Made by a program: the position numbers and the translations under genes
Notes under the pieces: generated by a model
Told to the model about the DNA's origin: nothing
The model's input: only the letters and a program-made list of their open reading frames with translations
Database searches by the model: none
Shown: positions 33,716 through 44,433 of the stretch, piece by piece
Numbering within the stretch: the first letter of the stretch is position 1
How the letters are laid out: each line of letters opens with the position of its first letter
DNA from: Propioniciclava tarda
Lineage (GTDB): Bacteria > Actinomycetota > Actinomycetes > Propionibacteriales > Propionibacteriaceae
DNA: 44,641 nt
Direction: 5' to 3'
NCBI RefSeq assembly: GCF_900182665.1
Contig: NZ_FXTL01000022.1
Coordinates: 1-44,641, forward strand

Positions 33716-34989
33716 TGAGTCTCTCCCTCGTGCGCTTCTTCGGAGAGCGATCGTGTGATCACGTCGCTGAGAAGTTTGGCTCCAACGCGGCTCGCCATCT
33801 GGTCAAAATAAGCCTGCCGGCCAGCGTCGCCCATCGCGGCCATCGTAGCCGAGTCCTGCTTGGACGCGCTTTGCAGTGCGGCGCTGACAGAGGCTGCGTC
33901 GTTGGGATCAGCGCTCCAGCCAGCGCCAGCCGCGTCCACGACGTGGGCCGGGTCGCCCGCCATGACGGCGAGCAAGGGCTGACCGAGAGCCAGGACGGTC
34001 TGGATCTTGCTCGGCATGTTGACCCTGAATAGCTCCGTGTCCTTCAGGCAGGCGACTTGGATGTCCGCGGCCGCCATCATCGACGGCATTCTGTCCTGGG
34101 GCACCCGTCCGACGAAGTGCACCTTGTTGTCCAGTCCCAGGGCCGTCGCGCGCGCCTTCAGGCGCGGAGCGTCGATCCCGTCGCCTACCATCACGAGGTG
34201 GATTCTGCTGTCCGTCGGTACCAGAGCCATGGCGTCCAAGAGCACGTCGAGCCCTTGAGCAGGGCCGTGAGCCCCGGCGTACATCGCGACGAAGTCGTCG
34301 GGTGAGATTCCCAGGGATTCCCGGAGTTCGGGGTCGGCAGGGGCGGGCGCCAGGGCGTTCTCATCGATCCAGTTGTATACGAGCGTGATCTTGTCCGCAG
34401 GGACGCCCCTCGTGATCAGCAGGGCCTTCATCGACGGGGACAGCACCGTGATGTGGGCGGCCCACGCATAGGACCGAGCGACGAAGCGCCCCACCGTGGC
34501 GTCCAGGACCCGTCGTGCCCGCTTCGACGCCAGGAAGCCGGACGAGTAGATCGAATCGGGCCACAGGTCCTGGATCATCAGCACATAGGGGCGCTTGAAC
34601 AGGAGACGTGCGGCCATCGCGGGCAAGGCTGCCGTCGCGGGGGACGAGTGCACGATCGCGATGTCCGATCGCCTCAGGTCGTTGAGTCCGAAGAAAGTTG
34701 CGGACAGCGCCCACGAGGCGTAGTTCAGAAAGCGACGGACGGCGGACGAGTCATGGCTGGGGTAGAGAGGCGTTCGACGGACACGGAGCCCGTTGACCAG
34801 TTCCCTCATCGGCTTCCATGCCTGGTAGCCAGCCGCGACCTCGCCGGTCGGCCAGTTAGGGATGCCGGTCAGCACCCGGACCTCGAGACCTGCGGTCGCC
34901 AACTTTTCTGGAATCCAGTGGGAGGGCCCAACAGGTTCCGGCGGGTACCACTGGGTGATGTAGCACACGGCCACCGGCTTGTGGTTCAC
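33712..34989 (-). CDS. GT4 glycosyltransferase, WbuB-like (probable L-FucNAc transferase)
   Basis: A 425-residue GT-B enzyme. The N-terminal ITQWYPPEPVG and GIPNWPTGEV and the middle IQDLWPDSIYSSGF are typical of WbuB, the transferase paired with fnlABC in E. coli O26. A C-terminal GT4 domain has the donor-binding KIQTVLALGQPLLAV stretch. It lies directly before capE, so transfer of L-FucNAc is likely but not proven. GTG at 34989 follows AGGA at 8 nt in a 38-bp gap that also holds a GGGCAGCTGCCC palindrome. Confidence 0.87.
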   Translation of the reverse strand: MNHKPVAVCYITQWYPPEPVGPSHWIPEKLATAGLEVRVLTGIPNWPTGEVAAGYQAWKPMRELVNGLRVRRTPLYPSHDSSAVRRFLNYASWALSATFFGLNDLRRSDIAIVHSSPATAALPAMAARLLFKRPYVLMIQDLWPDSIYSSGFLASKRARRVLDATVGRFVARSYAWAAHITVLSPSMKALLITRGVPADKITLVYNWIDENALAPAPADPELRESLGISPDDFVAMYAGAHGPAQGLDVLLDAMALVPTDSRIHLVMVGDGIDAPRLKARATALGLDNKVHFVGRVPQDRMPSMMAAADIQVACLKDTELFRVNMPSKIQTVLALGQPLLAVMAGDPAHVVDAAGAGWSADPNDAASVSAALQSASKQDSATMAAMGDAGRQAYFDQMASRVGAKLLSDVITRSLSEEAHEGETQ

Positions 34990-35027
34990 TGTTGAATCCT
35001 AACGTCGCTGGGCAGCTGCCCGGCGGG

Positions 35028-36983
35028 CTACGCGGCGGAGCGCTTGATGCGTCGCCTCGAGAACGCCTCGTGAACGAGGCCGCCGATTACCGCTGTGACG
35101 AGGCCGACGATGACGGCTAGAGGCAACGTCAGCGAGCGCCCCGCCTTGGCAGTGGGAGTGGGAGTGTCAGAGGTAGCTGGAAAGATCGGCTCGATGGTGA
35201 CCAGGTTGGCCGCGTTGGACTGAAGTCCCTTGGCCTTGATGGCGTCGGTCGTGGCCTTGACCCACGCGTTGACGAAGCTCTCCGCGCCCTGCCGATCGAT
35301 GTCCGTTGCCGACAACTCCAACACCGAGTCGGCAACGATCTCGAGCTTCTTCGCCTTGTCGGTCCGGTCTTTGTCCCACGTGGTGCCGGACGACTTCAGT
35401 GCCTGAGCCACCACCTCTTGAGTCTGTGCCAACTGAGTCCAGTAGCCCATCTGCCCCTTGATGAAGTCCGCCGAGGCGGACAGGGCAACCGAGTCGGCGC
35501 CGTGCGGGAGGAACACGACGCGGCTGTATGCCTTGACGGGCACGGCCGTCGTGTTCTGGTTGGCGCCCATGGAGCCAAGCCCGAAGGCGGCTCCGAAGGC
35601 GACCAGGCCGGTCAACAAGACGGTGACCCAACGGCGCAGGATGACGTCAACGAATGACTTGAGTTCCACGGCGAATCCCTTTCTGGGTTTCAAGAGCGAG
35701 GCGTCCGGCGCCGGAAGCGACTCGCGGACTTTCGTGGACAGCGCCACGAAGAGAGACAGATAGACCAGCGATGCGCCGGAAGGCTGGTAGAGCATCCCGT
35801 TGGCCTGGAGGCCGTTGCCGAGCAACAGCACGAAAGACGCACCCACAACGGCGAAGAGCGGGTGTTGCGTTGACCGCCAGGCGAGGTAGAGCAGCAGCGC
35901 CGCGAGCAGAAGAATGGCCCACTGAACCGTCCCACCGAACAACCCGAACACGGCCATGGACTCGATCAACTGGTTGTGGGCCATGATGGTGATCGCGTCC
36001 GACTCGGTCACGAGCGCGGTGTCGCCCATTCCGTACCCGCCGCCGGTAAGGTATACTAATGGGTTGCCGAAGTTCTGCATGGCTGCCCACGTGTTTCCCG
36101 GGAGTTCGGTCAGGCGATCCAACACGGACTGACCCAGCGAGACGTCGTAGTTCTGCGAGCCGACTTCGGTCTGCACCCCGAAGCTGCCGAGAACAGTCTC
36201 GACTCGTCTCGCCAGGGCTGGAACCGCCATGTAGACGACGCCTCCGACCAGGGGCAAGCCGACCAGGGTGCCTAGAACGGCCGCGCGATGCCGGCGGTGG
36301 AACCACAAGATGATCAAGGAGGCGATCGCAATGTTCGCGATGGCTGCCTTGGACAGTGAGAGCGCGGCAGGGACCGCGATGAGTCCGATCAGGGCCCATT
36401 TCCAGTGCGAGCGGACGAGCAGGGTGAGGAGCAGGTAGCAGCCCACGACGACGCCGATGGACGTGAGGCTCCCAACGAGCGAGGCATAGCGCACCTCGTC
36501 ACCCCGGATAGAGGCGGCCGGGAACCAGGACACCGGTCCGATGACGAACTGGAGGGGCAGGGTCCACGACGCTACGAGGAAGAAGGTCACCACCGTCACG
36601 AGATGGCGGCGTAGGTCGTTGAGGCTGTCGGTGAAGACCACCAGGGCGCACCACACGGGCAGGGCGAACAGGAAGCGCAGCGTTCCGTAGGCAGCCCCGC
36701 TAGCGGAGATTGTGGCTAGAGAGGAGGCAGTCCCCAGTAACGCAACCCCAACCCAAATCCAGAAGAAGGCTCCTCTGTCTGCGAGGCGGGGGGCCTTGGG
36801 TGCGCGCAAATACAGCCACCCCACCCACAAAGCGACCAGCCCATAGATTCCCAAGTAGATGGGCTGGTTCCAGTTGCGAAGGGTGTGGAGGTTGACGACG
36901 ACAAAGACGATCGCAAAGCCAACAGCGTTTCTCCAAGAGTCACCCGACACGGTCGGGGCAGCAGCGACACGCGCTGAGGTCAT
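35028..36983 (-). CDS. Fused O-antigen polymerase-like (Wzy) and chain-length (Wzz-like) protein
   Basis: A continuous 651-codon gene. Residues 1 to about 430 are a polytopic Wzy/O-antigen-ligase-like protein with about eleven helices and the large periplasmic loop typical of the family (about 255-340, ending MAHNQLIESMAVFG). Residues from about 445 form a second module: a membrane helix (RRWVTVLLTGLVAFGAAFGLG), an extracytoplasmic helical domain of about 130 residues, and a second helix (LPLAVIVGLVTAVIGGLVHEAF) with a basic tail, the plan of Wzz polysaccharide co-polymerases without the kinase domain. The fusion would tie polymerisation and length control. ATG 36983 overlaps the wzx stop; the in-frame start at 37052 would intrude into wzx. 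Confidence 0.82.
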   Translation of the reverse strand: MTSARVAAAPTVSGDSWRNAVGFAIVFVVVNLHTLRNWNQPIYLGIYGLVALWVGWLYLRAPKAPRLADRGAFFWIWVGVALLGTASSLATISASGAAYGTLRFLFALPVWCALVVFTDSLNDLRRHLVTVVTFFLVASWTLPLQFVIGPVSWFPAASIRGDEVRYASLVGSLTSIGVVVGCYLLLTLLVRSHWKWALIGLIAVPAALSLSKAAIANIAIASLIILWFHRRHRAAVLGTLVGLPLVGGVVYMAVPALARRVETVLGSFGVQTEVGSQNYDVSLGQSVLDRLTELPGNTWAAMQNFGNPLVYLTGGGYGMGDTALVTESDAITIMAHNQLIESMAVFGLFGGTVQWAILLLAALLLYLAWRSTQHPLFAVVGASFVLLLGNGLQANGMLYQPSGASLVYLSLFVALSTKVRESLPAPDASLLKPRKGFAVELKSFVDVILRRWVTVLLTGLVAFGAAFGLGSMGANQNTTAVPVKAYSRVVFLPHGADSVALSASADFIKGQMGYWTQLAQTQEVVAQALKSSGTTWDKDRTDKAKKLEIVADSVLELSATDIDRQGAESFVNAWVKATTDAIKAKGLQSNAANLVTIEPIFPATSDTPTPTAKAGRSLTLPLAVIVGLVTAVIGGLVHEAFSRRRIKRSAA

Positions 36984-38308
36984 GCTGCATCCTTGGGCCG
37001 GGGGGTGGGGAAGACACTCGATGATATCCCATGCCGCCACAGAGCCAGGCAACCAACCACTGCGAAACCGGTGGGGGCCACCGTCGCAGCGAGAGTGACC
37101 AGGTCTGCGCTTACTCGTGTGGCGACCATCATCAGCACGGCACCCGCGGGAAGCAGGACGAGAATCGCCCGGCTCGCCTCCTTCTCTAGGCCAGTCGTCG
37201 TCATGAGCGCATAGATCGGTCCGAGAGCGGCCTGAACAAGCATGGCACTCGCGAGGATGCGCAGAATCGTCGCTGCGTGCACATAAGAGGGGCCGAAGAC
37301 TAGAAGCAGGATCTGGCCGGGAATGATGAGTAAAGGCAAGGCCACGAGAGCACCGAGGAGTGTCGCGTTTCGTGTCGCAGTGCGCACGGTGGCATTCAGA
37401 TCCACCAGCAGACCGAGCTGAAACAGCTTCGCGAACGTCGGCGTGAGATAGCTGGTTTGCATGGCAGGCAGGAGCCCGACGAACGTGGCGAGGGTCAGGG
37501 AGTTGCGGAAGTCCGCTGCGCCGGAGTCGTCATGGACGAAGCCGAAAACGAGCACCGGTAGGTAGTTGAAGAGATAGAAGCCCAGAGCTGTGAGCATGTA
37601 CGCCGTGAGGCTTCGGCCATGGTCCGCGAGATACCGTCGGATCGGGGTGGGTGTGAGCCGACCGGAGGCTCGGTGCAACTCCAGCAGACCCCAGCCCAGA
37701 GTCGCGGCTGCATTGAGCCACAGTGCTGTGCAGAAGATCGCGAGGAAGGCGGTCAGCGAGACTTCCCCGCGCAGGCTCAGCAGCGCCACGCCAGCGATCG
37801 TTGCCATCGGGGTCGTGCCCAACTCGAGGAGAGCCCCCATCGCAATGTGACCCAAGGACCTCAGCCACGCACCGCCCAGGATGGCCAGGTTGAGCGGAAC
37901 GACAGACAGGCCGACGGCCACCGATAACCCCGCCCGAATCGGGAGGAGGCTCAAGGCGTCCCTGGTGTAGGTGACCCAGAACAAGACGATCGCACCAAGA
38001 AGCCCAGCACCAATCGTGACCAGGATGCTCGGTCGCGCCAACGGCCTGCCGAGCCGCGCGTCAGCAGAGGTCAGCTTGAGAGCAAGGTTCTCTGCGCCCA
38101 GCCGGGCCACGGTTGCGATGGCGTACAGAGCCGTGAAGATGACACTCCAAGCCCCGATATCGGATTTCGAGTCAACACGCGTGAGCAGCCTTGACGCGAT
38201 CCACATCAGCAGAACGCTCGCCATCAAAGCGATGACCCGGGCACCGATCCCCCTCAGCGCCAGGAGACGCCCAGGCGTGTTAGCTGCCGACATAGCTGGG
38301 GAAGACAT
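36980..38308 (-). CDS. Wzx-like polysaccharide flippase
   Basis: A 442-residue MOP-superfamily protein with twelve to fourteen hydrophobic segments (polysaccharide biosynthesis protein fold), expected to flip the undecaprenyl-linked repeat unit across the membrane. It has no diagnostic catalytic residue; the call rests on topology and operon position between the GT2 and Wzy genes. ATG 38308 overlaps the upstream gene by 29 bp and is preceded by GCGAGGG; ATG 38293 is an alternative. Confidence 0.83.
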   Translation of the reverse strand: MSSPAMSAANTPGRLLALRGIGARVIALMASVLLMWIASRLLTRVDSKSDIGAWSVIFTALYAIATVARLGAENLALKLTSADARLGRPLARPSILVTIGAGLLGAIVLFWVTYTRDALSLLPIRAGLSVAVGLSVVPLNLAILGGAWLRSLGHIAMGALLELGTTPMATIAGVALLSLRGEVSLTAFLAIFCTALWLNAAATLGWGLLELHRASGRLTPTPIRRYLADHGRSLTAYMLTALGFYLFNYLPVLVFGFVHDDSGAADFRNSLTLATFVGLLPAMQTSYLTPTFAKLFQLGLLVDLNATVRTATRNATLLGALVALPLLIIPGQILLLVFGPSYVHAATILRILASAMLVQAALGPIYALMTTTGLEKEASRAILVLLPAGAVLMMVATRVSADLVTLAATVAPTGFAVVGCLALWRHGISSSVFPTPRPKDAA

Positions 38309-39275
38309 CCCTCGCTCGGTCGGATCGTCCAGCGACCCGGTCGCGGACTCCGAGATGAGTGGCGAGGAGCGTCAGGGCCTTGTAGGCCAAGGGCAGGTAC
38401 AGACGGGGATTCTCATCGTGCTTTCTGAGCCACTGCGCGAGGCGGCCGACGAGTGCCGGATGCGAGAGCAAGACGAGCAGGGAATGCATCCCGCGATCCG
38501 TCCAGGTCTGCGCGTACCCAGGCTCGGTCCAGCGGAGGGTCGGGACGGTCGCCGCCTCGGGAGCCTTGTCCAGGACGCTTCGTCCGGCGGTGTAGGCGGC
38601 CACGTACAGCTTGCGGGCGAAGACCACGACATCCAATCGGTCCTCATGGTGGTAGGCCAACGCTCGTGCGACGTACCGCAGTCGCCCACCACTCCTCTTG
38701 AATCGGAACCCGAACTCGACATCCTCCCCGCCGTAGCGGGTGAAGTCCTCGCACGACCCGCCCGTGGCGAGGTAGAGGCTCTTGGGCATGGACATGTTCA
38801 TGACCACCACGTGATTGCCAGTGACATCGCAGTCGTGCGGGGCGGTGTCAGGATTGAGGTGCCGGGTGTTCTTGTAGCGGTAGTAGTTGCTGCTCGCGAT
38901 CCAATCGGCGGGAAACGCCACTGCCCCGGAGACCCACGTGTCCGCATACTCCCGCTGCGCAGAGAGGTGGTTGGCCACCCAGTCGTTCGGTAGCCGCATA
39001 TCGTCGTCAGCGAATATCAGCACATCGGCCGTTGAGGCCTCGGCGCCACGATTCCGCTTGCCCGCCAGATTGTTCTCCGTCAGCAAGTACGTTACGTCAA
39101 GGCCCAACTTGCGGAAGTCTTCGACCACGTCAGAGACGTCCTCGGCAACAGGCGAGTCAACCACGAACACTTCAATCGGCGCTGGTAACCCTTCCTGGTG
39201 GAGTAGGTCGTCGAGCATCTTGGTCAGCCCAGGTCGCCTGTTGTGAGTGGGAATGATGACGCTGGCAGAGGGCAT
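38280..39275 (-). CDS. GT2 family glycosyltransferase
   Basis: A 331-residue GT-A transferase: SVIIPTHNRRPGLTKML, a DXD-type motif in IFADDDMRLPNDW (about 90-102), YGGEDVEFGFRFKRSGG (the ED acid/base region) and a C-terminal hydrophobic tail. Donor and acceptor are unknown. It is the first gene of the polysaccharide operon. ATG 39275 follows AAGGAA at 7 nt. A TAGACT at 39318-39313 (minus) is a weak -10 candidate; the 204-bp gap upstream (39276-39479) holds no gene. Confidence 0.88.
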   Translation of the reverse strand: MPSASVIIPTHNRRPGLTKMLDDLLHQEGLPAPIEVFVVDSPVAEDVSDVVEDFRKLGLDVTYLLTENNLAGKRNRGAEASTADVLIFADDDMRLPNDWVANHLSAQREYADTWVSGAVAFPADWIASSNYYRYKNTRHLNPDTAPHDCDVTGNHVVVMNMSMPKSLYLATGGSCEDFTRYGGEDVEFGFRFKRSGGRLRYVARALAYHHEDRLDVVVFARKLYVAAYTAGRSVLDKAPEAATVPTLRWTEPGYAQTWTDRGMHSLLVLLSHPALVGRLAQWLRKHDENPRLYLPLAYKALTLLATHLGVRDRVAGRSDRARDVFPSYVGS

Positions 39276-39479
39276 GTTCGATTCCTTGTTGCTCCGAGGG
39301 ATGCGTTGGCCGAGTCTACCGTCGCGGAGAGCGACCACGGTTCGCGACGGTGGCGGCTACGCGTTGGGCGTCCCGCAAGGAGGTTTGCGTCCGAGCGGAT
39401 CGTCCCATTGGCTGGGCGGCGGGGTGTTCGCCAGCACCGCCGCCTCCTCCCACGGACCGTCCTTCGGCAGAAGGTGGAC

Positions 39480-39749
39480 CTAGCGGATGATCGTGGTTCC
39501 GTCAGGCTTCTTGACGTCCGGCTTGGGGACGCCCCGGTGCAGGCTGAGGCCGAAGAGGAAGGCGCCGACCGCGATGACGAGCGTGCCCAGTAGAGAGGTG
39601 GGCAGGGGGTTCACGAACTCCTTGCTGCGGTCGGCCGAGATGGCCAAGTACTGCTGCCAGATCTGGAACGTGCCGTAGCCGAGGACGCCGATGCCGACGA
39701 TCAGGACGAGGAGGCCGATGATGGTTCCGACGCGGGAGACGATGCGCAT
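39480..39749 (-). CDS. Small two-helix membrane protein, unknown function
   Basis: An 89-residue protein with two hydrophobic helices (GTIIGLLVLIVGIGVLGYGTF and LLGTLVIAVGAFLFGLSL) joined by a 25-residue extracytoplasmic loop and a short basic, Pro/Lys tail. No family is recognised. ATG 39749 is selected because TATGCT lies 7 nt upstream on the minus strand (39762-39757) and no ribosome site precedes any of the possible starts. It stands between the polysaccharide operon and the methyltransferase and is transcribed toward the former. Confidence 0.7.
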   Translation of the reverse strand: MRIVSRVGTIIGLLVLIVGIGVLGYGTFQIWQQYLAISADRSKEFVNPLPTSLLGTLVIAVGAFLFGLSLHRGVPKPDVKKPDGTTIIR

Positions 39750-39832
39750 GGGTCTCAGCATAGGGATCACCCGATGAACTCCTCGTAGGCAGGGGTCCCG
39801 GGCGCGCAGAGTACGGGAGGAAGGAGGCAGGA

Positions 39833-41032
39833 GTGGAGCTCACTGTCGCATCCTGGCTCGTCTCTGAGGAGGCGTCCCCGGCCAGACGCCTGGCCAGCTC
39901 AGAGGCGGATCCGGGCTCGCTGGCTGCTGCCACCCGGATGCGCGCATACGTCAGCCCCGACAGGGCCGCCGCAGTCCTCGAGCACGAGACGTTGCGGCGC
40001 CGCGCTGCTCGCAAGTTCGGCGCGGAGTTGTCGGGGTGGTTTTGGACGCCACAGGGCCTGGAACAGGCCACTCGGCCCGCTGTCTCCCGGCGTCGCGCGG
40101 ACCGATTTGTCGCCTTGGGCGCGACGGCGGTCGTCGACTTGGGCTGCGGCTGCGGCGCGGACGCCGTGGCGTTGTCGCGGGCCGGGCTTCAGGTCAGCGG
40201 CGTCGAACTGGACGAGGTGACCGCGATCTTCGCCCAAGCCAACGTGGGCGACGGCGTCCGGATTCACTGCGGGGACGCAGAACAACTGGCGCCGAGCCTG
40301 CTGACTCCCGGAACCGCGGTCTTCTGCGACCCCGCACGCCGCACGGCGTCCGGGCGGACGTGGCGGGTGGACGACTTCACGCCCAGTTGGGGCTTCGTGG
40401 AGTCGCTCCTGGACGGGTCGCGCGTCGCCTGCCTCAAGCTCGGACCCGGCCTGCCGCACGCGCTCATCCCCGACGGGGTCGAAGCGGAGTGGATCTCCGA
40501 TCACGGGACGGTCGTGGAGGTCGCCCTCTGGGCGGGACCGGGCACGGTCGCCGGACGGCGGCGCGCCGTCGTGGATGGTCTCGAACTGAGCCGCGAGGAG
40601 GCCCTCATCGCCCCGGAGGTCGGCGAACTGGGCGAGTACCTGTACGAGCCGAACGGGGCGGTCATCAGGGCCGGCCTGGTGCCGGCGGTCGCCGAGCTGA
40701 TCGGCGGCTGGCGCATCCACGACGGGGTGGCGTACCTGTCGGCGTCCCGGCTGGTTCGGACGCCGTGGGCGGAGGCATTCCGGGTCGACGAGGTGCTGCC
40801 CTACTCCGAGAAGCGGTTGCGCGCCTGGGTCCGGGAGCGGCGCGTCGGCGTCCTCGAGATCAAGAAGCGGGGGGTGGACGCCGACCCGGCAGAGCTCCGG
40901 AAGCGCCTACGCCCCCAAGGCCCGAACGCCGCCACCCTGGTGCTGACGCCGACGGCGTCCGGTGCGGTCGCGCTCGTCGTCAGCAGGTGTCGTCCGGACG
41001 CCGATCAGCCGGCCAGCATCGTGGTCACGTAG
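39833..41032 (+). CDS. Class I SAM methyltransferase with C-terminal THUMP-like domain
   Basis: A 399-residue protein. An N-terminal helical segment is followed by a Rossmann methyltransferase core with VVDLGCGCGADAVAL (SAM motif I, about 97-111), VSGVELDEVT (motif II) and FCDPARRTASGR. A C-terminal region of about 120 residues with YLYEPNGAVIRAGLV and RLRPQGPNAATLVLTP matches the THUMP-like domain of actinobacterial putative RNA methyltransferases. The substrate is unknown, RNA likely. The GTG start has an ideal AAGGAGG at 5 nt. Its last 28 bp overlap the end of the convergent LCP gene. Confidence 0.85.
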   Translation: MELTVASWLVSEEASPARRLASSEADPGSLAAATRMRAYVSPDRAAAVLEHETLRRRAARKFGAELSGWFWTPQGLEQATRPAVSRRRADRFVALGATAVVDLGCGCGADAVALSRAGLQVSGVELDEVTAIFAQANVGDGVRIHCGDAEQLAPSLLTPGTAVFCDPARRTASGRTWRVDDFTPSWGFVESLLDGSRVACLKLGPGLPHALIPDGVEAEWISDHGTVVEVALWAGPGTVAGRRRAVVDGLELSREEALIAPEVGELGEYLYEPNGAVIRAGLVPAVAELIGGWRIHDGVAYLSASRLVRTPWAEAFRVDEVLPYSEKRLRAWVRERRVGVLEIKKRGVDADPAELRKRLRPQGPNAATLVLTPTASGAVALVVSRCRPDADQPASIVVT

Positions 41033-42075
41033 CTCTGGATGGCCGTGTAGTCGAAGATCCCCGCCTTCGGCACCAGCGCATCGCCGGCGCCGTTGGAGTT
41101 GTAGTCGGTGAGCAGGCTGGCGTTGCGCGGGCCCCGAATGGTGAACGTCACCGGGTTGCCCGACTTGACCAGCTGGTCGTAGAGCGGCCTGATCTGACTC
41201 GCCGTCAGGTCGGTCTTCATGCTGTCGGAGAGCTTCTCGAACAGCGTTGTGACCGTTAGGGGGTTGGCCAGGGTCGGCGTCGACTTGATCTTGGCGATGA
41301 TGCCCAACAGGATCAGCCGCTGGCTCTGCTGACGGCTGTAGTCGGAGTCGGGCAGCCCGTAGGCCTCCTTGCCGGGGATCGGGTCGTTACGCGCCCGGGC
41401 CAGCGTCAGCGCCGTCTTGCCGTCCAGGTGCTGGAGCCCGTTCGGGAGGAAGAGTCCGTTCGGGTCGCGGATGCCGCGAGGGTCGGGGCTGTTGATGGTG
41501 ATGTCGATTCCGCCAACGGCGTCCACCATGCCCTTGAAGGCGGTCACGCCGACCAAGACGTGCTGGTCGATGTGCAGCCCGGTGACCGTCTCGACGACCT
41601 GGCCGAGCGCGTTCAGGCCGGCCTGGCCGCGGCCCGCGGACACGTACACGGCGTTGATCTTCATGTTTTTGCCGTTGTGCGTGACCCAGAGGTCACGCGG
41701 GACGCTCACGAGGCCCGTCTTGTTCGTGACCGAGTCGAAGGTGGCGATCAGGATGCCGTCGGTGAGGTCGCCGCCGGGGTGCCCGGGGTCGTCGTAGGAG
41801 TTGCCAGCGATGAGGATGCTCGTGCGTGAGGACTGGGCCGGCTGCGCCGGTCCGGGGAACATCACCTGAATGACCGACCCGCCCTTGCCGTCGGTCGCCT
41901 TGTCCAGGGCCTTCTGGGCGCTATAGACCACGAAGCCGACCGACGCGATCACGCCGGCGAAGATGAGGCCGAGCAGCAGGCCGAGCACCGCGAGGGCCCG
42001 GCGAGCGCGGCGCCGCTCCTCGCGCTTGGCGGTCCTGCGGGGGGCCGTGGGGGATGGTCCGGGTCCGGTCTCCAT
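41005..42075 (-). CDS. LytR-CpsA-Psr (LCP) family cell-wall glycopolymer ligase
   Basis: A 356-residue type II membrane protein: a basic cytoplasmic head (KREERRRARR), one helix (about 27-50) and an LCP domain with SILIAGNS, DGILIATFD, LVSVPRDLWV, INAVYVSAG, VDAVGGIDI and ALTLARARND, the Arg/Asp set that holds the polyprenyl pyrophosphate. LCP enzymes move glycopolymers from undecaprenyl pyrophosphate onto peptidoglycan or other wall acceptors. Placement next to the polysaccharide operon suggests it handles that product. ATG 42075 is 7 nt after TAGCCT (minus 42088-42083), so leaderless; longer in-frame starts are rejected. Confidence 0.9.
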   Translation of the reverse strand: METGPGPSPTAPRRTAKREERRRARRALAVLGLLLGLIFAGVIASVGFVVYSAQKALDKATDGKGGSVIQVMFPGPAQPAQSSRTSILIAGNSYDDPGHPGGDLTDGILIATFDSVTNKTGLVSVPRDLWVTHNGKNMKINAVYVSAGRGQAGLNALGQVVETVTGLHIDQHVLVGVTAFKGMVDAVGGIDITINSPDPRGIRDPNGLFLPNGLQHLDGKTALTLARARNDPIPGKEAYGLPDSDYSRQQSQRLILLGIIAKIKSTPTLANPLTVTTLFEKLSDSMKTDLTASQIRPLYDQLVKSGNPVTFTIRGPRNASLLTDYNSNGAGDALVPKAGIFDYTAIQSYVTTMLAG

Positions 42076-42161
42076 GACCGTCAGGCTAGCCGTCGGCGTC
42101 CGTGCCCCCAAGCCATCCGAAGAGGGGACGCCGGCGACCGCCCGAGGCGTCCGGACACGCC

Positions 42162-42188
42162 TTAGCACTCGAGTTGCCCGAGTGCTAG
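42162..42188. promoter_or_regulatory. CIRCE operator (HrcA site) before groES
   Basis: TTAGCACTC-N9-GAGTGCTAG (42162-42170 and 42180-42188) matches the CIRCE consensus TTAGCACTC-N9-GAGTGCTAA at all but the last base. HrcA bound here would repress groES-groEL until heat shock. Its spacer includes TTGCCC, a possible -35 element. Confidence 0.95.
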
Positions 42189-42194
42189 CCCGGG

Positions 42195-42200
42195 TATAAC
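42195..42200 (+). promoter_or_regulatory. -10 box of the groES-groEL promoter
   Basis: TATAAC lies between the two CIRCE-like repeats. A -35 such as TTGCCC (42174-42179, 15-nt spacer) falls inside the first operator, so bound HrcA would block the polymerase. Confidence 0.6.
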
Positions 42201-42207
42201 CTCGCAG

Positions 42208-42232
42208 TTAGCACTCAACCAACGAGTGTGCC
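42208..42232. promoter_or_regulatory. Second, degenerate CIRCE-like element
   Basis: TTAGCACTC (42208-42216) is an exact left half-site, but the right half GAGTGTGCC (42224-42232) is degenerate and the spacer is 7 nt instead of 9. Paired CIRCE sites are known upstream of actinobacterial groES. It lies just downstream of the expected transcription start. Confidence 0.7.
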
Positions 42233-42329
42233 AACCCATGGCGGCACCCGCGACGACGCCTGGGCGACGCATCTTCGTAGTCCACCTGGACGCCGTCGGC
42301 GTCCGCACCCGAATAGGAAGGGCACATCA

Positions 42330-44250
<1,921 letters not shown>

Positions 44251-44267
44251 CCGGAGGGCAACACACC

Positions 44268-44297
44268 AGGACGGGGTCCCCACGGGGGCCCCGTCCT
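44268..44297 (+). terminator. Terminator after groEL
   Basis: AGGACGGGG pairs with CCCCGTCCT, extended by TCCC/GGG, 17 bp past the groEL stop; TCGTTG follows. The arms are GC-only apart from the closing pairs. Confidence 0.82.
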
Positions 44298-44433
44298 TCG
44301 TTGTCCAGCCTGTCGGAACCGAGCCTGTCACCGCGCCAGGTGGGGTCAAGGGGGTCGAGCTGAGTCAACCCGGGCCTTCCGAGGCCGATGCTGTTTGGTT
44401 ACGCTGACAGTCATCTCTCCCGACGGAGGAGCA

